From: Dipteronia dyeriana
Taxonomy: Eukaryota; Streptophyta; Magnoliopsida; Sapindales; Sapindaceae
DNA length: 64,000 bases
Reading direction: 5' to 3'
NCBI GenBank assembly: GCA_032871835.1
Contig: CM065300.1
Coordinates: 4,965,768-5,029,767 of the forward strand
The notes under the pieces are model-generated. The model saw nothing but the letters and a program-made list of their open reading frames with translations. It was not told the origin of the DNA and did not search any database. Every line of letters starts with the position of its first letter. Within the stretch, counting starts at the first letter, position 1. Below are positions 44,737 through 57,620 of the stretch, in pieces. The position numbers and the translations under genes are program-made.

Positions 44737-47700
44737 TCAAAGGCAGCGAGGCAGCCGCTGCAACTCAGAGGCTGCAAGTGAAGCAGCATCTTCCAAGGCA
44801 GGTATATTTGAAGTTTTCAGCTGAGAAATAGTGGCTTCAATCCTGGATACATCCGGTATAGAAATTGATAATATCATTGCGTGTGACAGATACTGTTGGC
44901 AAGAATAACCAAGGGCATGCAGCATCCGTTGCAAAATTAAATGAGGGATGCCCCTGTGCCAGGACTCGAGTATTGTGCTGACCTTTGGAAGATTAGTAAG
45001 GAATCCAGTTGTGGCTTCCCTTGGAGCTGCCTTGAGCAACAATACCACACACTCAGATGCCATATCAGCAACATTTGCTTCTTGGAGCCCACTCAGCTCC
45101 AGCAAGACACCAACATTACTACCAAAGTCCATTATGTCTCTTATGCAATGCTGTTGATCAAGTGCACCGCTAAACTCAGAAGAACAATCACCTAAGAGTG
45201 CCGGCTCCTTTGCATATGTGAAGCTTTTTCCACTGCCTACTGAGCGAAGAAGAAATGCCCTACATAGGCCAAGTGTTGGTTCAAGAAAATCTTCCATATC
45301 CTTCGCATATGCATATTCCAAAAGGTTTCCAATTCTCCTAACTACTTTTATTTGAGAAAGTAGCTTAGATTCCATCTCAGGAGCAGAAGCCAGAGCCAGG
45401 CACAGCTTCACACTGTTTACGTTTGCACTTGAAAGATCACCAAGCAAAAATTCAAAGCATTGTGAAACCGTTTTCAGATCTAGAATGTTTGAAATTTTAA
45501 TATAATCAACTTCTATGAGCATCACAAGAAGCTTCTGCGCATACATGGGAATCGGATCTTCATCTTCAATCAAGGTAGGGTACAGAGGAAGGAAATGAGA
45601 ATTGGATATGGACTTCAGTTCCTTTATTCTCTGCTCATCTTCAACAGGTTCATCCAAAAAAATGACCATCACATCAAATAGAATTTTCAGGCACAAAAAT
45701 CTGGCATCACCATCCTTATTACCCTTATATAGCACAGTCAAACTAGGGAGAATTTCCAGAACAAAAATGTCGGGGCTTCCAAGAATTATAGGGGACTCCT
45801 CAGCAATAGACTCCAGAATTCGTAGAAGGGTTATTTGGAAGTCATCCCTCCCCTGCAAATAATGAAAAAGAAGATTTTTTTTTATCAGTATATCAATCTT
45901 TGCCACTCAAATCTTTTCTTTTATTAACAGTTTCCAGCATAAGGTATGATTAGATTCACTACAGAAGTATCATATGACCAAGGCAAATGTCCAAAGTTAC
46001 CATAAACTGCCACCAACATTTGTCTCACCCTCCCAGAACAATTAATAACGTCACATTATATTTTGTGATTGCTATGTGAAGTTTCACAAATACTATCAAT
46101 CATAAAACACTTATGTTACTCATCCAAGACAAATTATAAAGTATCTGGGCAAGTCACATGAAATTTTTACATAGAAGACTTTTCACATCCTAGAGTTTAG
46201 CTCAATTCCAGTCAAAGAACCAAAGATAACTAAGCAACAAATAACAGTTGAGCTAGTGGCTACTTACTTGAAAAGGCGTCTCCACAACTCTAATAAGGTT
46301 TGCCAATTGCCGCAGGACTGGAGGATTCACCACTCTGTTCTTAAAGGATGAGCTCCCAAGAAGATGAAGAATGACGGGAAACAAATGAACATTGGTCTTT
46401 GGAGCAGTTCGGTTAGCAAGGGCAGAAATTTGCCCATGCCGCCTTCCTCCCATCATTTGCTGAATATCTCCGGTTATAGTATCCAGTAAACCTGGTATAA
46501 TAGATACCACAACATGCACATATGCATCTAAACACTGCTGCACAAAGCTGTCCTTCTCTTTCGCCAGCCTATCAACTGTGGAGATTAACCTAGCATTGCA
46601 GAGAAAGTGCAGCATCCATCTTTTTCCATTCTTACACAGGAAAGCAACAAATAGAAGTGCCTTTCCCCTAAGAACTTCACTTCCCTGCTCAATGAGAGAC
46701 ACTAGACTAGGGATCAGATTCTTATCCTCCACCAAGGGTAGAAGATGTCGCCCAATATTAGTGAACATATGGCTTCCAAGCATGGCCATGTTCAAAAGAT
46801 TTAAACTGATTTGCTGCTCACGTGAACTGCCCTTAACCAGAGATGATGCTATGTCCTTGAATGAAAGTTTCTCTATAATCGATTGAGTGCTTGGAGGATT
46901 GAAACGGCCGAGGCGAACCAAACATGATCCTGCAGTTAACCTCATGCTCTCCAGTTTCCCCGCAGCTCTATATATATAACAAAGGTTACTAATTACATCC
47001 TGGCTGGTGAAACGAGTAACCCAGTGCCCTCCTTGGCTGCAAATATTTTCAATTGTCCTCAATGCATAAAGTTGAGTCATATCATCCTCCCCTTTACGTA
47101 AAACAGCTGATACCAATGAAATCAACGAATTTGGAACCTGCCTCCAACAAAAGGAAGTTATCAAAAAGGTTAAAGGAAGCAGAAGTAGAGCATGTAAAGA
47201 TTACAATCAATACATAAAGGACCTAAGGCTGTCTCATAAGCAACAGTTCTCCATAAGCATCAATCAATCTTAAAAATTCAACTGAGATGGAAAATGAAAG
47301 AAATTATCCAGTATACAAAGTTTGAAAGCAGGATCTGAAACTATGCTGAAGGACAGAAAACCATAAATTCACAGGAAAGAATAATCAAGGACACATAACC
47401 TCACACAAAAATAAGAGTTTGAAAATTAGGGTGGGAAACTAACCTGCCAGCCAGGTGCTGTGCGGCTGTTCTTTGATGGAGATTCTGGTGGATTATTGTC
47501 TCTGGCATGGTCATTCTGTGTGGATATATAGAACAGCAACTCACCTAAAGCAGCCATAGAGAACCTTCTCACTTTCTCTTGCTTGTCCCTAAGGCCATCG
47601 GTTAGTGATCCTAAAATCCCAGAATTTGCCAAATCATCATCAATAAATGTCGAATGCCGAATGAGCAAACCAATAAGTGAAGCAAGTTGAACACGCAAAG

Positions 47701-50700
47701 CTGGTGTCTTGGATAGCCGGAGCATTTTAACAAGCATGAGCATTATTGGACCATTGGTCAAAATATTGGCTGCATCAGCATTATTGCTCAACATCTCAAG
47801 GTATCTAAGTACATTCTGCTTCTCTCCGACACTAGTATTCCCATTAAAAATGGTGATGATCCTATTGCTCAGTGCATCCAGCTGCTCCTTTGACATCTTT
47901 ACAAAGTCAGATGCCTGCAGGGCTTCAAATGGAAGTGAAGGAAATACTTCAGACACTTTATCAGCTTTTCTACTGGGCATTACAGGTCTAACTGAAAGAT
48001 CTGATGGATGCCAAATAACTTGAGAAAGGCTGTTAGATGATCTTGAAGACTCAGCATCAAGAGCAGGGCCTGAACCTTCTTTAATTCTCTGAGTTTTTAA
48101 TTGAGGACTGACACTGGGTGGAGTGGCAGCCACTTCAACATGTTCAGAAGATGATTCACGATCATTTGTTGATTCATCTGAGGCAGGCATATTATCGACA
48201 TGTGGGGTGTGTAAATTGTGTAGGTTATGGCCAGCCTCTTCTGCTGCTTTTCCATGAAGCTGAGTTTGACTGGATGATTTTTCTTCAGTTGTACAAGGAG
48301 GGTTATCAGACCCATCTAGCTCATCATGTGTCTCATCTTCATTATTCTCATCAAAATCAAGCTCCATATCTGTGTTCTCAATTTTGACTTCAGATTCATT
48401 TTCAGACTCGTTAGGCAGGGGCCTCCGGTAGTTTTCTTTCTCATTTTCCCTTTGTAAGTTTGTTTTTGCTATTCTTGACATCCGTAAGAGATTCACACGC
48501 CTGGTAGCACTGGAAGGATCTTTCTGCTTCTCCTCAACTCCTCTGCCAGAAACTTTTGTTTGATTCTTGCGGCCACTAGGTGTTCCCTTCACTGGAGTTA
48601 AACCCAATGCAGAATTCTCATCATGTTTCAGAGCCCCCCTTGCATCTTTTTCACGTGATTTAGGAGGGGTCTTGCTTTGTGATCTATCGCCATTGCGTTC
48701 GGAAAGGCATGGTCTAGCACATAATTCTATCATACTATCAAATGAAGGCTGAGGGGGTAAAGGCACTGGTGTGAATTTAGTTATCCAGAAAGCATGCCCG
48801 CAAACTTCAGGCCACTGTATTCTTTGAGCTGGATCTTTAACTAGGAGAGAATTGATTAGATTGGAAAATGGTCGGCTTGGAGTACCTGGGAGAGGTGGAG
48901 TTGGATCTGAAAGGATGGATCTAACTAGCTGAGTGAACTCTCTTCCTACAAAGGGAGGCCGACCCGCATAGCACTCAAACAGTACACAGCCTAGGGCCCA
49001 CAGATCAGATGCATAAGAATGAACTCCTCCATCCTCAAACAGCTCAGGTGCCATATAACTGGGTGTTCCACGTTTTGCTTGAGGCAACTAAACAAATACA
49101 TAGAAAGAAAACAATAAGGTAAAATATAAAAAAGATTGTTATGATTTCGACCATCTAAAACGTATGCAAAGCTTAAATATCGGAATACACAGATCAGCAT
49201 ACCTTGGAAGAAGGAGTTTTGGATATATCACTCAATTTCCTTGCCAATCCAAAATCACATAGCTGCATTAATAACATATCAAAAGATGCTTGATTAAATA
49301 CTTAGCAAATATGTTGATTGCACCCAATCATGTGAAAGATTTAGAATTCATTATTACCTTTGTACGTCCATTCTCGTCCAATAGGATGTTTGATGGTTTC
49401 AGATCACAGTACATGATTCCCTTTGAATGTAAATATCTGACAGTCGAGGCCATTGCCAAAACAATATAATATATCTATACAAAAAGAAGGAAAAGGAAAA
49501 AAAAAAAAGGGTAATGCATTTCTCACTGCAAAGCTCTGACAAGGTCTCGTGCAAGATCATGAATTGACTCTTCAGGTAGCTGATTATCCTGCAACTCATC
49601 TATAAAATATTAATAATGTAATATTGCAGTTCTAAACATGCATAGCAGCAATTATAAAATTTTAATTTTGTATTACAACATGATATAAATTATGCAAAAC
49701 CAACCCATCCTATCATAACAAAAAATTATGCAAACTAAATCTTCCACCATTGCAAAGTTTACATAAAAACAAAGTGTAGGTACCTGCCGTAATAAAGTCA
49801 TGAGGTCTCCTCCAACACAGTATTCCAAAACTAACCACAAATGAGCAGACGTTTCATACCTGCTACGCAGATAAAAGATGTCATTGACAGAGGCGACCAA
49901 TAAAAAATACAATTTATGTTAAACTATAATTCCAACTTCCAAGGGTAAAAAACAATAAATTGAAATTTCTAAGGAAACATCGAGCAGCATAACACTGGGC
50001 TTACTACTATAGGCAATCATAACTGATTTTCTATTTCAGCACATTAACGTGACTTACCAGGAATAAAACTTTAAAACATTTGAGTGATCAAGGGAATGAA
50101 GTATCCTAACCTGCATTTAATACAAAATTTTGAAAAGAAAAAAAATGTTAAACAAATCACGACTAATAAAAAACATATGATAATTGCCGAAACAGTAAAG
50201 ACAAGATTCTGAAGTTAATGCATGTTAGTCAAATATAGCTTTAGCTAACACAAGGAGAGAAATTATGCATCTATTTATGACATATTCCTTGACTTGTATG
50301 CTCTATCTTAAAGTGTATTTTGGTATCGCAACTGTTAGTAAAAAATGGAAAAAAAAAAAAAAAGTTTTTGCTAACAATGCCTATAATTTAACAAGATGCA
50401 ACTGACTTTATGATGCATGCTTACATAGTGTGCCACTTACAGCTTACGTTGAATATCATTTACAACCTCTGAGATATTAAACCGTTTCTTATTGTAAAAA
50501 TAGACCTTTAAAATCGGGGTTGGGTGGAATTGGACATGTCAACCCCTAGTTTTTTTACTGAAGAAAATGACATTTCCAACTCTCTGACCCAAATCCACAC
50601 TGCAAGTCACAGCCTAGGAAATAATCCGAACACAGAAAACCTAATAGTTCGTTTTTTAACAAATCTAATTAATAAAACATGTCCTATTAACATCCAGTGT

Positions 50701-51114
50701 CACTTGTTAACAACCAAGTTAGGATCTCGGATGATATAGACAGTTACTACCGAGTGATTAAGTGTGCATTGTACTTGTATCTTTATCAAATAACGATCAT
50801 TTCCAATTAAACAAATAATAAAATTGAGAGCTGCGCTCGAAAACGTTAAAAATCAGTCTCCCTTACTTCTTGTAGAACTTTGGTCTTCTGCGATTTATCT
50901 ACGCTCTTAATCGCAAAATACTCGATAGTCTTCTTCTTCCTCCCTTTGTACACAGACTAACAAACAAACAAACAAAAATTCAAGTTAAATCACAGCCGTT
51001 GAAAGAGTTTTGTAGAATTGACAAATTTGAAGAAGATCGAGTGCGAGAGTGAGTGTAGTTAGTTACCGAGTATTTGCCTCGACCGATGGCCTCGTATATG
51101 TGGTAGTGGTTCAT
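44737..51114 (-). CDS. RUK: RUNKEL-type microtubule-associated serine/threonine kinase with armadillo/HEAT-like C-terminal region
   Basis: Ten coding exons on the minus strand are 51067-51114, 50867-50956, 50058-50110, 49784-49859, 49527-49588, 49358-49436, 49203-49262, 47444-49087, 46268-47137 and 44737-45852. All junctions have GT..AG ends and all phases agree, giving 1365 codons plus TGA, close to the length of Arabidopsis RUNKEL. The kinase domain covers residues 1 to about 255: glycine loop IGRGKYSSVYKG, Lys33 in [12 protein letters not shown] with Asp121, DFG Asp139 and MAPE. A charged, probably disordered region follows (about 300-600). The rest is alpha-helical, repeat-like sequence (for example [16 protein letters not shown] and [16 protein letters not shown]). 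RUNKEL binds microtubules and is needed for phragmoplast organisation and cell-plate expansion in cytokinesis. The gene looks intact. Confidence 0.95.
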
Positions 51115-51560
51115 TCTGGCTTCTTCTTTTTTTCTAGGGTTTCCGATCGAGCAATGAATTTGAAACTGTTCGTCGAGAGAGAGAGAGAGATACGTTGTGG
51201 TGATTTGATTTGGGGACGGATATGATTAAGAGAGAGAAACGGGTAGTGATTGGTCAAATGAGGAGTGACAAGAAGAGATAGAGAGAGACTGTGAATATGG
51301 GCGGGAATATGAAATGTAATTGAAAATCAAAAGCTGGAATTGGGGAAAATGTGGGGTGGGATACAGTGCACCCTGTTTCCAAACAAGTAGAGCTATCGTG
51401 ATCTGCCAACGGCATTGGACAATGTCACGTGACTTCCCCGTGTGAATGAACGCTTTCAATTAATTTAGGGTTAATTGCACGAATATCCTTAAGTTTAGGT
51501 GTAATTCTTTTATTATGCAAACTTACATGGGTAAAATCATCATTTTTGTGCAAATTAATT
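51115..51560. other. Leader and promoter region of RUNKEL
   Basis: A (GA)n/(CT)n run at 51177-51190 would lie in the leader. A CACGTG core lies at 51426-51431. No clear TATA box. Confidence 0.45.
51426..51431. promoter_or_regulatory. G-box-like CACGTG upstream of RUNKEL
   Basis: GTCACGTGAC is a 10-base palindrome about 310 bases upstream of the RUNKEL start codon. G-boxes bind bZIP and bHLH factors. Use at this gene is not shown. Confidence 0.3.
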
Positions 51561-51561
51561 A

Positions 51562-51735
51562 TATAAATTGTATTGTATTGGATCGGATCGGATCGGATCG
51601 TAATTAGATTGGATCAAAACGGATTCCGCTATAAGATTGGATCAGATCGAATTGTATAATATCTTTAATCCAATCGGGTCGAATCTTGGATTGTGGAAAA
51701 TCCAATGGATATTTATCCACCACACACCCTTAACT
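51562..51735. mobile_element. Possible hAT-type MITE fragment with GGATC repeats
   Basis: It has repeated GGATC words (four in a row at 51581-51600) and a right end ATGGATATTTATCCACCACACACCCTTA, a familiar hAT-MITE end pattern. No matching left end is seen. Confidence 0.35.
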
Positions 51736-51929
51736 AATAGTATTTAGTGATGTTATAATTTTTTTTTATGATAACTTTTTTTCTCACCAAGACTTGATAT
51801 ATTTTTTTAAAATATAATATGTTTGATCATTCTGAATTTAGAATGACGCTATACATTTAAATTTAGAACGATGATACGATTTGAATCCATGACTCCGAAT
51901 GCAAGCCTCATCCTAACATTATAATTTTT

Positions 51930-52215
51930 TGTTCTTAGTTTTTAAACTCTTTAATAGAAATAATTCATCTCTTAGTAAATGTGATATCGAGTCTTACCGT
52001 GCATATTTTTTTTGCATGTGTAAGAGTTTTCTTTTTTGTATTGTGGGAGTATTATTTTTTGTTATGGGAGTAGATAAGCGTGACAAACCCTGATCTGATT
52101 GTTCGATGTTAGAATCGACTGTAATAGTACAAAGAAAACTCTTGTAGATAAGCGTGACAAACCCTTATCTGACTGTTCGATGTTAGAATCGATTGTAATA
52201 GTAAAAAAATAGAAA
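51930..52215 (+). mobile_element. SINE-like element, copy 4, with duplicated 3' part
   Basis: ATATCGAGTCTTACCGTGCATA, the T-run, GCATGTGTAAGAGTTTTC and the later ATTGTAATAGTA match the block order of copies 1-3. The last about 60 bases (GTAGATAAGCGTGACAAACC ... TGTAATAGTA) are present twice, at about 52072 and 52145. Confidence 0.5.
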
Positions 52216-52497
52216 TACCGATTGTTAATGATAATTTTTTTAAAATGTTTTGATAGATATAGTCATATAGATGTGGTAAAAAAATAGAAATGAGTAATGC
52301 TACATATCACACCTAAAATTACAGTAATACTTGTGCCATTTTTTTTTCAATAGCGTAAATTTATAATAAGAAAGTAGGCTTTTTTATTTGCATTTTAAAT
52401 CCTTATATATGATTTTTGAGATACGCATAGGACTAATCCATCGTATAATCCATATTGGCAACCAACGGGCATGGAAAGCATCATTTAATGGGATGAT

Positions 52498-54390
52498 ATG
52501 CACTTAAATTTGCACCAAATCACGTCCAAGATCGTGACGCTCGCCAAATGCGGTCGCGTTACATGTGTACGGAAACTGTTCGATAAAATGCCGCACATAG
52601 AAGTCGTTGCTTGGAATGAATGCTCTCAAGCTATTCTCAAGTGGGAATTCACAGAGAGGCGCTCTCTCTCTTCCATCGTATGAGAATCTCCAATACCAAA
52701 CCCGACCACTTCTCGTTCACTGCAACTCTGAGCACGTGTGCGGGCTTAAATAACCTTCAAAATGGAGCAAAAATTCATGCTCTAGTCATCGCTTTCGGGT
52801 ATCGATGTTCTTTGCCAATTAATAACTCACTTATAGACATGTATGGAAAGTGTTTCGAACCTCGTAATGCAGTAAAGTGTTCCAGGAGATGAATGGGGAG
52901 AATGAAGTTACATGGTGTTCGTTGTTGTTTGCATATACAAATACTGGTCAGTTTAATATGGCAAACGAAGTTTTTCGTACAATGCCTAAGAAGGTGACAA
53001 TTTCATGGAACATAATGATTGTTTGACATGCTAAATACAAGGAATTTGAGTTATGTTTGAGCTTGTTTAGAGAAATACGGGAGACTTCGTGTGCGTATGA
53101 TCATTGGACTTTGAGTGCTCTTATGAATGTTTACGGTGAATCATCAGAGATGTCATTTGGGTACATGGTGCATGCACTTGTTATCATAACTGGTTGGAGC
53201 ACCGCTATTGAAACAAAGAATTTGATTATTAGTTTTTATACGAAACTAAGCTCCCAGAGTGATGATATTAAGGAATTCAAATCCATTGGAGTGCTAAGTC
53301 AAGTATCTTGGAATGCCATTATTGATGCTTACATGAAAATGGGAAATACCCATGAAGCCTTTAACGTATTTTAGCGTGCACCAGAGAATAATGTTGTTTT
53401 GTGGACATCTATGATTACAGGTTATGCAAGAAATGGTGACAGGGAACAAGTTCTTAGCTTCTTTGTTGATATGATGAGAAATTGTATGTGTCCAAATGAT
53501 TTCACATTCGAAGTTGTTCTTAATGGTTGTTCAAGTTTAGCAGTGCTAGGACATGGTAGAATGGTTAATGGTTGTGTGATTTACTATGGTTTTCATGCTC
53601 ATGTCTATGTTGGCAATGACTTGGTTTACATGTATGCTAAGTGTGGTGATATTGAAGGGTCAAGTCATACATTCAATGAAATTCTTGATAAGGATTTGGA
53701 TTCTTGGATTGCAATGTTGTTTGGATTTGGGATGCACGGATTGGCTAGGTAAGCCTTACAACTCTATGATCATATGGTAGCATCTGGGACAAAACCAGAT
53801 AAGGCTACCTTCATTAGCTTATTGATAACTTGTAGCCACTCAGGATTTATAGAGAAAGGTCGTGAAATCTTTGAATCAATGAGGTCAATTGATGGGCTTC
53901 CCTATGAAATAGAACATGTTTCATGCATTGTGGATATACTTGGCCGAGCTAGATACTTGACAGAGGCAAAATAACTGACAAATAAGCATTCAGAAGCAGG
54001 TAGAGCTAATAATACCAGCTCTCACGAGGCTTTGCTCGGAACATGTATTGTGTATGGAAATGTTGAACTGGGAACACATTTGGGGGAAGATTTGAAGATC
54101 TTAGAGCCTCAAAAAGAGATGAGCTTTGTTCTATTGTCAAACTTTTATTGCGCGAGCGATAAGTGGAAGGAAACAGAGATGGTGAGAAATGCTATAGCAG
54201 ATCAATGAGTCAAGAAAATGCCGGTTGTAGTTGGATTAAAGTGAGAAATGAAGTGTCGGCTTTCGTAACCGGGACTTGTAACTATTCTCATCCATACATG
54301 GAAGAGACATGTAAGATGTTACACAACCTTGAGTTTGAAATGAAAAATCCATCCATAAAGTACCAGATTTGTGTATTTACAACTTTTTAG
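52498..54390 (+). pseudogene. Pentatricopeptide repeat (PPR, E-type) gene, multiply broken
   Basis: Successive segments show PPR motifs (VVAWN, GAKIHALVIAFGY, NNSLIDMYGKC, VSWNAIIDAYMKMG, VLWTSMITGYARNGDREQVL, YVGNDLVYMYAKCGDIEGS, LITCSHSGFIEKG) and an E-domain end (AGCSWIKVRNEVSAFV). Intact relatives are single long frames that bind organellar RNA and direct editing or processing. Here the frame shifts near 52615, 52890 and 54230, and in-frame stops lie at about 53024 (TGA), 53372 (TAG), 53750 (TAA), 53972 (TAA) and 54205 (TGA). The part before about 52500 (first motifs, organelle targeting) is not recognisable. The number of lesions points to an old pseudogene. Confidence 0.9.
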
Positions 54391-55148
54391 TTGTTCCCTT
54401 TTTTGGTCCCTTAAAACAAAAAACCCAAAAGCCAAGTGATGAAGAAGCTGGTTCTATTCTGTCTGATCAAGCAAAAGCCTTTTAACATGATTTTGTTGTA
54501 TGAGAAACAAAACAAAACAAAACAAAAAACTTCTCTAATGATGATGGAACAAGAATTACAATTACATGTCAAAATGAATTGTTCCATCTTTAATTAGTGA
54601 AAAGCAACACACTGTGAATATGATATGTGTCAACTAATCAACATCATACATGTGAGTTGCGCATTGTAATGGGCATAGTAGTCGTAAAGCAAATTCTTCG
54701 CCAACATAGCAAAAATCCAATCAAAACAAAACAAAATCATTAAATCAATCAAACATTTCAAACTTAAGTTCTTTGTATGTCTCTTATTCTTGCATATGTG
54801 AGGTTTCCATAAATGATAGGAAGTCTTTTTCAATACCAAACGAAAAGAAACAACCTTCTTTAATACAATTGTAAACTTTTTAATTAATTCGATTTTCATA
54901 CCGCTAGTTATCATCAATATCAATCCCTCTTGAAAGGTGGTTCTACACTTCCCCTTTCACATTCACATTCATAATAGGGATTTGAGTCGTCTACTCGTCT
55001 GTAAAATCAAAACATGTATTGGTCCCGTCTCTAGTATTATCAATCTTAACCACTATCGTCTAAGTGGGTTGTGCACTTCCTTTTCATATCCAAGATAGCC
55101 CAACCATAAAGTGTCAAGGGCGTGAGAGTTGTTATCCGACCTATACTT
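54391..55148. other. Intergenic DNA
   Basis: Contains a short (AAAAC)n run at about 54508-54528. No gene or element is recognised. Confidence 0.5.
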
Positions 55149-55157
55149 GTATTGATT

Positions 55158-55300
55158 AGGAATGACAACGGGTCGGATCGAACATGATCAACATGCCCCA
55201 TACTTGAAACCCCGTTAAGATAAGGTGCCATGGGTTTTCGATTTCCACCCATACCCGAACCTGTTTAGGACGGGGTGACCAATATCCGACCTTTTTCTTT
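55158..55300 (+). mobile_element. Left end of a hAT-type MITE (fragment)
   Basis: TTAGGAATGACAACGGGTCGG resembles the ends of the MITE at 6015-6559, followed by ACCCG/CGGGG-type words. No right end is found, so it is truncated. Confidence 0.4.
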
Positions 55301-56180
55301 TTAACAAACAAAAAAAAAGTTCAAACTGTTAGAAATACAATTTTTACCATACACTTGAATTTTATGTTAGGAACTTAAATTTCAACATACAATCAAATTT
55401 AAAAATACACTTAAATTTAAAATATATTTAAATTTAAAAGCACACTTTAATTTAAACATAAACTACAAATAAATATCAAAACTTAAAGTTTAGGGCACAC
55501 TCCAAGTTCTTATATAAACTTAAATTTAATACAATATAACATCTAAATTATATAAACCTTGAATTCAAACATAGGATACAATTAGCCAAGAAAATAAAAA
55601 GATTAGGCCCTGTCTTGTAGTTGTTTTTCAATATGTTTTCGTTTTTATTTTTCAAAATCGATTTCGAAAACGCATTCGTTAACCAAAAAATGAAAAACAA
55701 AATCATTATTAAAAGTCAAAGTTTTGAAAAACATAAAATACTTGTTTTTTGCTTTTGTTTTTTATTTTCATTTTTTTAATGTGTTTTTTTTTTACTTTTT
55801 CCTTATTATACACATCTTTCTGTCACTGTTCATCTTCATCTTCTTCCAGACCTTTAATTTGTCTTCTTTTTCTCCGACGACTCGTTGATCGGTCGTCGAT
55901 CGACCGTCGATCTGCACTTATTCTTCATCGATGACACCACCCTTCTTATTCTTATCGATCGGCTCGCCGATCCACACTTTTTCTTCACCGTCGATCTATT
56001 CTTCTTCGTTGCCGATCAACCCCCCCATCTACTATTCTTCACTGCCGATCTGTTATTCTTTTTCTTCTTCAACCGATATGGCTTATTATTCTTCAACCGA
56101 TCTGGCTTCTTCCTCCTCCTCCTCCTCCTCTTTCTCCTCCTTCAGCTGATCTGAATGTTTAAATTTTTTTTCTGTACGAT
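55301..56180. other. AT-rich then pyrimidine-rich low-complexity DNA
   Basis: 55320-55600 has repeated AAATTTAAA-type words. 55800-56155 is strongly C/T-biased on plus, with CGATCG palindromes near 55890-55910 and (TCC)n at about 56112-56135. The frames here are Phe/Leu/Ser runs with no domain. Confidence 0.55.
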
Positions 56181-56586
56181 TGACACGTCCTAAAGAAGTG
56201 TTCATACTTTCAAGTATAAGAGTGTCAAAGTAATAAATTAACCGGTAAGACCGGGTCGAACCACAGGGAGGTTGTTCACTTGTCCTTGTAGAATTAATTA
56301 TTTATATTAATTACTAAGCTTGTTATAAATTGTAAATCAATTAAAATTAAAACTGTGGCTAAGAGATCCACTGTTGGTAATTCGAATATGACCCAATAAT
56401 TAATATTTAGTCCAGATTTATGGGATGGTATTTCACTTCCATGACCACTCTCTGATAGAAATAGGTATAAGTATTCACTGTGCTAGACAACGTCTGTTTG
56501 TCTAGAGTGAGTCAAAAACTCCACAAAGATCAAAGGGGATAAACCACTCTCTGATAGACATGGGTAAAAGTACTCACTGTGCTAGA

Positions 56587-57139
56587 TAGGGGTGGGCACG
56601 GTTTGGTTCGGTTCGGTTCAGTTTTGGATAAAACCGAACTGAACCGAAAATATTTCGATTCATTGAAAATTGAACCGGTTTAAACCGAATAAGAAATGGT
56701 AACCGAACTGAACTGGTTTGATTTCAATCGGTTCGGTTCGGTTCATTTCGGTTTTGGACCCAACGGGCCTTATTGATTTGATGAGCTTAATGAGTTTTTG
56801 TAATATGTTTTTAAATTTGATGGATTGTTGAATTCTAATTTTGGGACAGAGTTTTAATATTTTTAATACCCCAAACCCCAAGCCCAAAATAAAAAACAAA
56901 TCAAACCTAACTAATAATAATGAAAGAAAAACTAAAGAAGTTCGTTAGGATTTTTTTAGTTATACTTATATAGGTGGTTTAATCGGTTCCAACCGGTTTT
57001 TAGGAAACCAAATCGGTTTGAACCGATTTTTTTTCTGTTTTTAATTTGTTAAACCGGTTTAAACCGATTTCATTTTATGAACCGAACCGAACTGAACACC
57101 CTTTTTTTGGTTCGGTTCGGAACTTAATGGCCACCCCTA
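56587..57139. mobile_element. hAT-type MITE nested in the LTR
   Basis: Ends TAGGGGTGGGCAC and, on the other strand, TAGGGGTGGCCAT are terminal inverted repeats. An 8-bp duplication flanks it (GTGCTAGA at 56579-56586, GTGTGAGA at 57140-57147, 6 of 8 identical). The interior is full of GGTTCGGTT/AACCGAACC words, especially near both ends. The neighbouring tandem copy (56479 onward) shows the uninterrupted site. Confidence 0.85.
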
Positions 57140-57390
57140 GTGTGAGACAATATCTGTCTATCTACAGTGAGTCAAAAACTCCACAAATATCAGAGGGGAA
57201 AAAAATAAACTTACCAAAATTGGATCATATTTTCCATACTAACAATATCACCTTTGGCCTAAGCTATATAAAATTAGCCAGACATAATTTAATTAGAAAA
57301 TAGTTATTTTATTTAAACTGAGAATTTGAGAACAAAAGAGAGAGAATTTCACAAATCTAACATCAGATTTGGATTCAGAATATAAATTTG

Positions 57391-57424
57391 AGGGGAGGGG
57401 AGGGGAGGGGAGGGGGGGGGGGGG
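57391..57424 (+). repeat. G-run (GAGGGG)n in the LTR, potential G-quadruplex
   Basis: Four GAGGGG-type units followed by at least twelve consecutive G on plus. It lies a few bases downstream of the LTR TATA box in the direction of LTR transcription (minus strand). Confidence 0.9.
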
Positions 57425-57427
57425 CCC

Positions 57428-57435
57428 TATTTATA
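57428..57435 (-). promoter_or_regulatory. TATA box of the LTR promoter
   Basis: TATAAATA on the minus strand, followed by GGGCCCC, inside the LTR and about 460 bases from its 5' end. Confidence 0.65.
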
Positions 57436-57479
57436 CAAAATACGGAAGAAAATTGGCCATCGGATGAATTTAGAATGGA

Positions 57480-57620
57480 GCGTCCAGATTTCACCACGTC
57501 ATCAGTGAACAGTAACCCATCCGTGAAGTGAATAGTGAATAGTGGCAGTGAACAGTAACACATCGTGAGTGAACAGTAAAAGTCAACTATGAACAGTAAG
57601 TCAACTGTAAAAAAGTGAAT
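57480..57620. repeat. GTGAACAGTA short interspersed repeats in the LTR
   Basis: At least seven variants of (A)GTGAA(C/T)AGT(A/G) within 140 bases, in direct orientation and irregularly spaced. Confidence 0.85.

Noticed and set aside
47709..48752. Several plus-strand frames of 60-104 codons
   Set aside because: They are antisense shadows of the large eighth exon of RUNKEL.
55749..56154. Frames rich in Phe, Leu, Ser and Arg
   Set aside because: They follow from C/T-biased low-complexity DNA and contain no domain.
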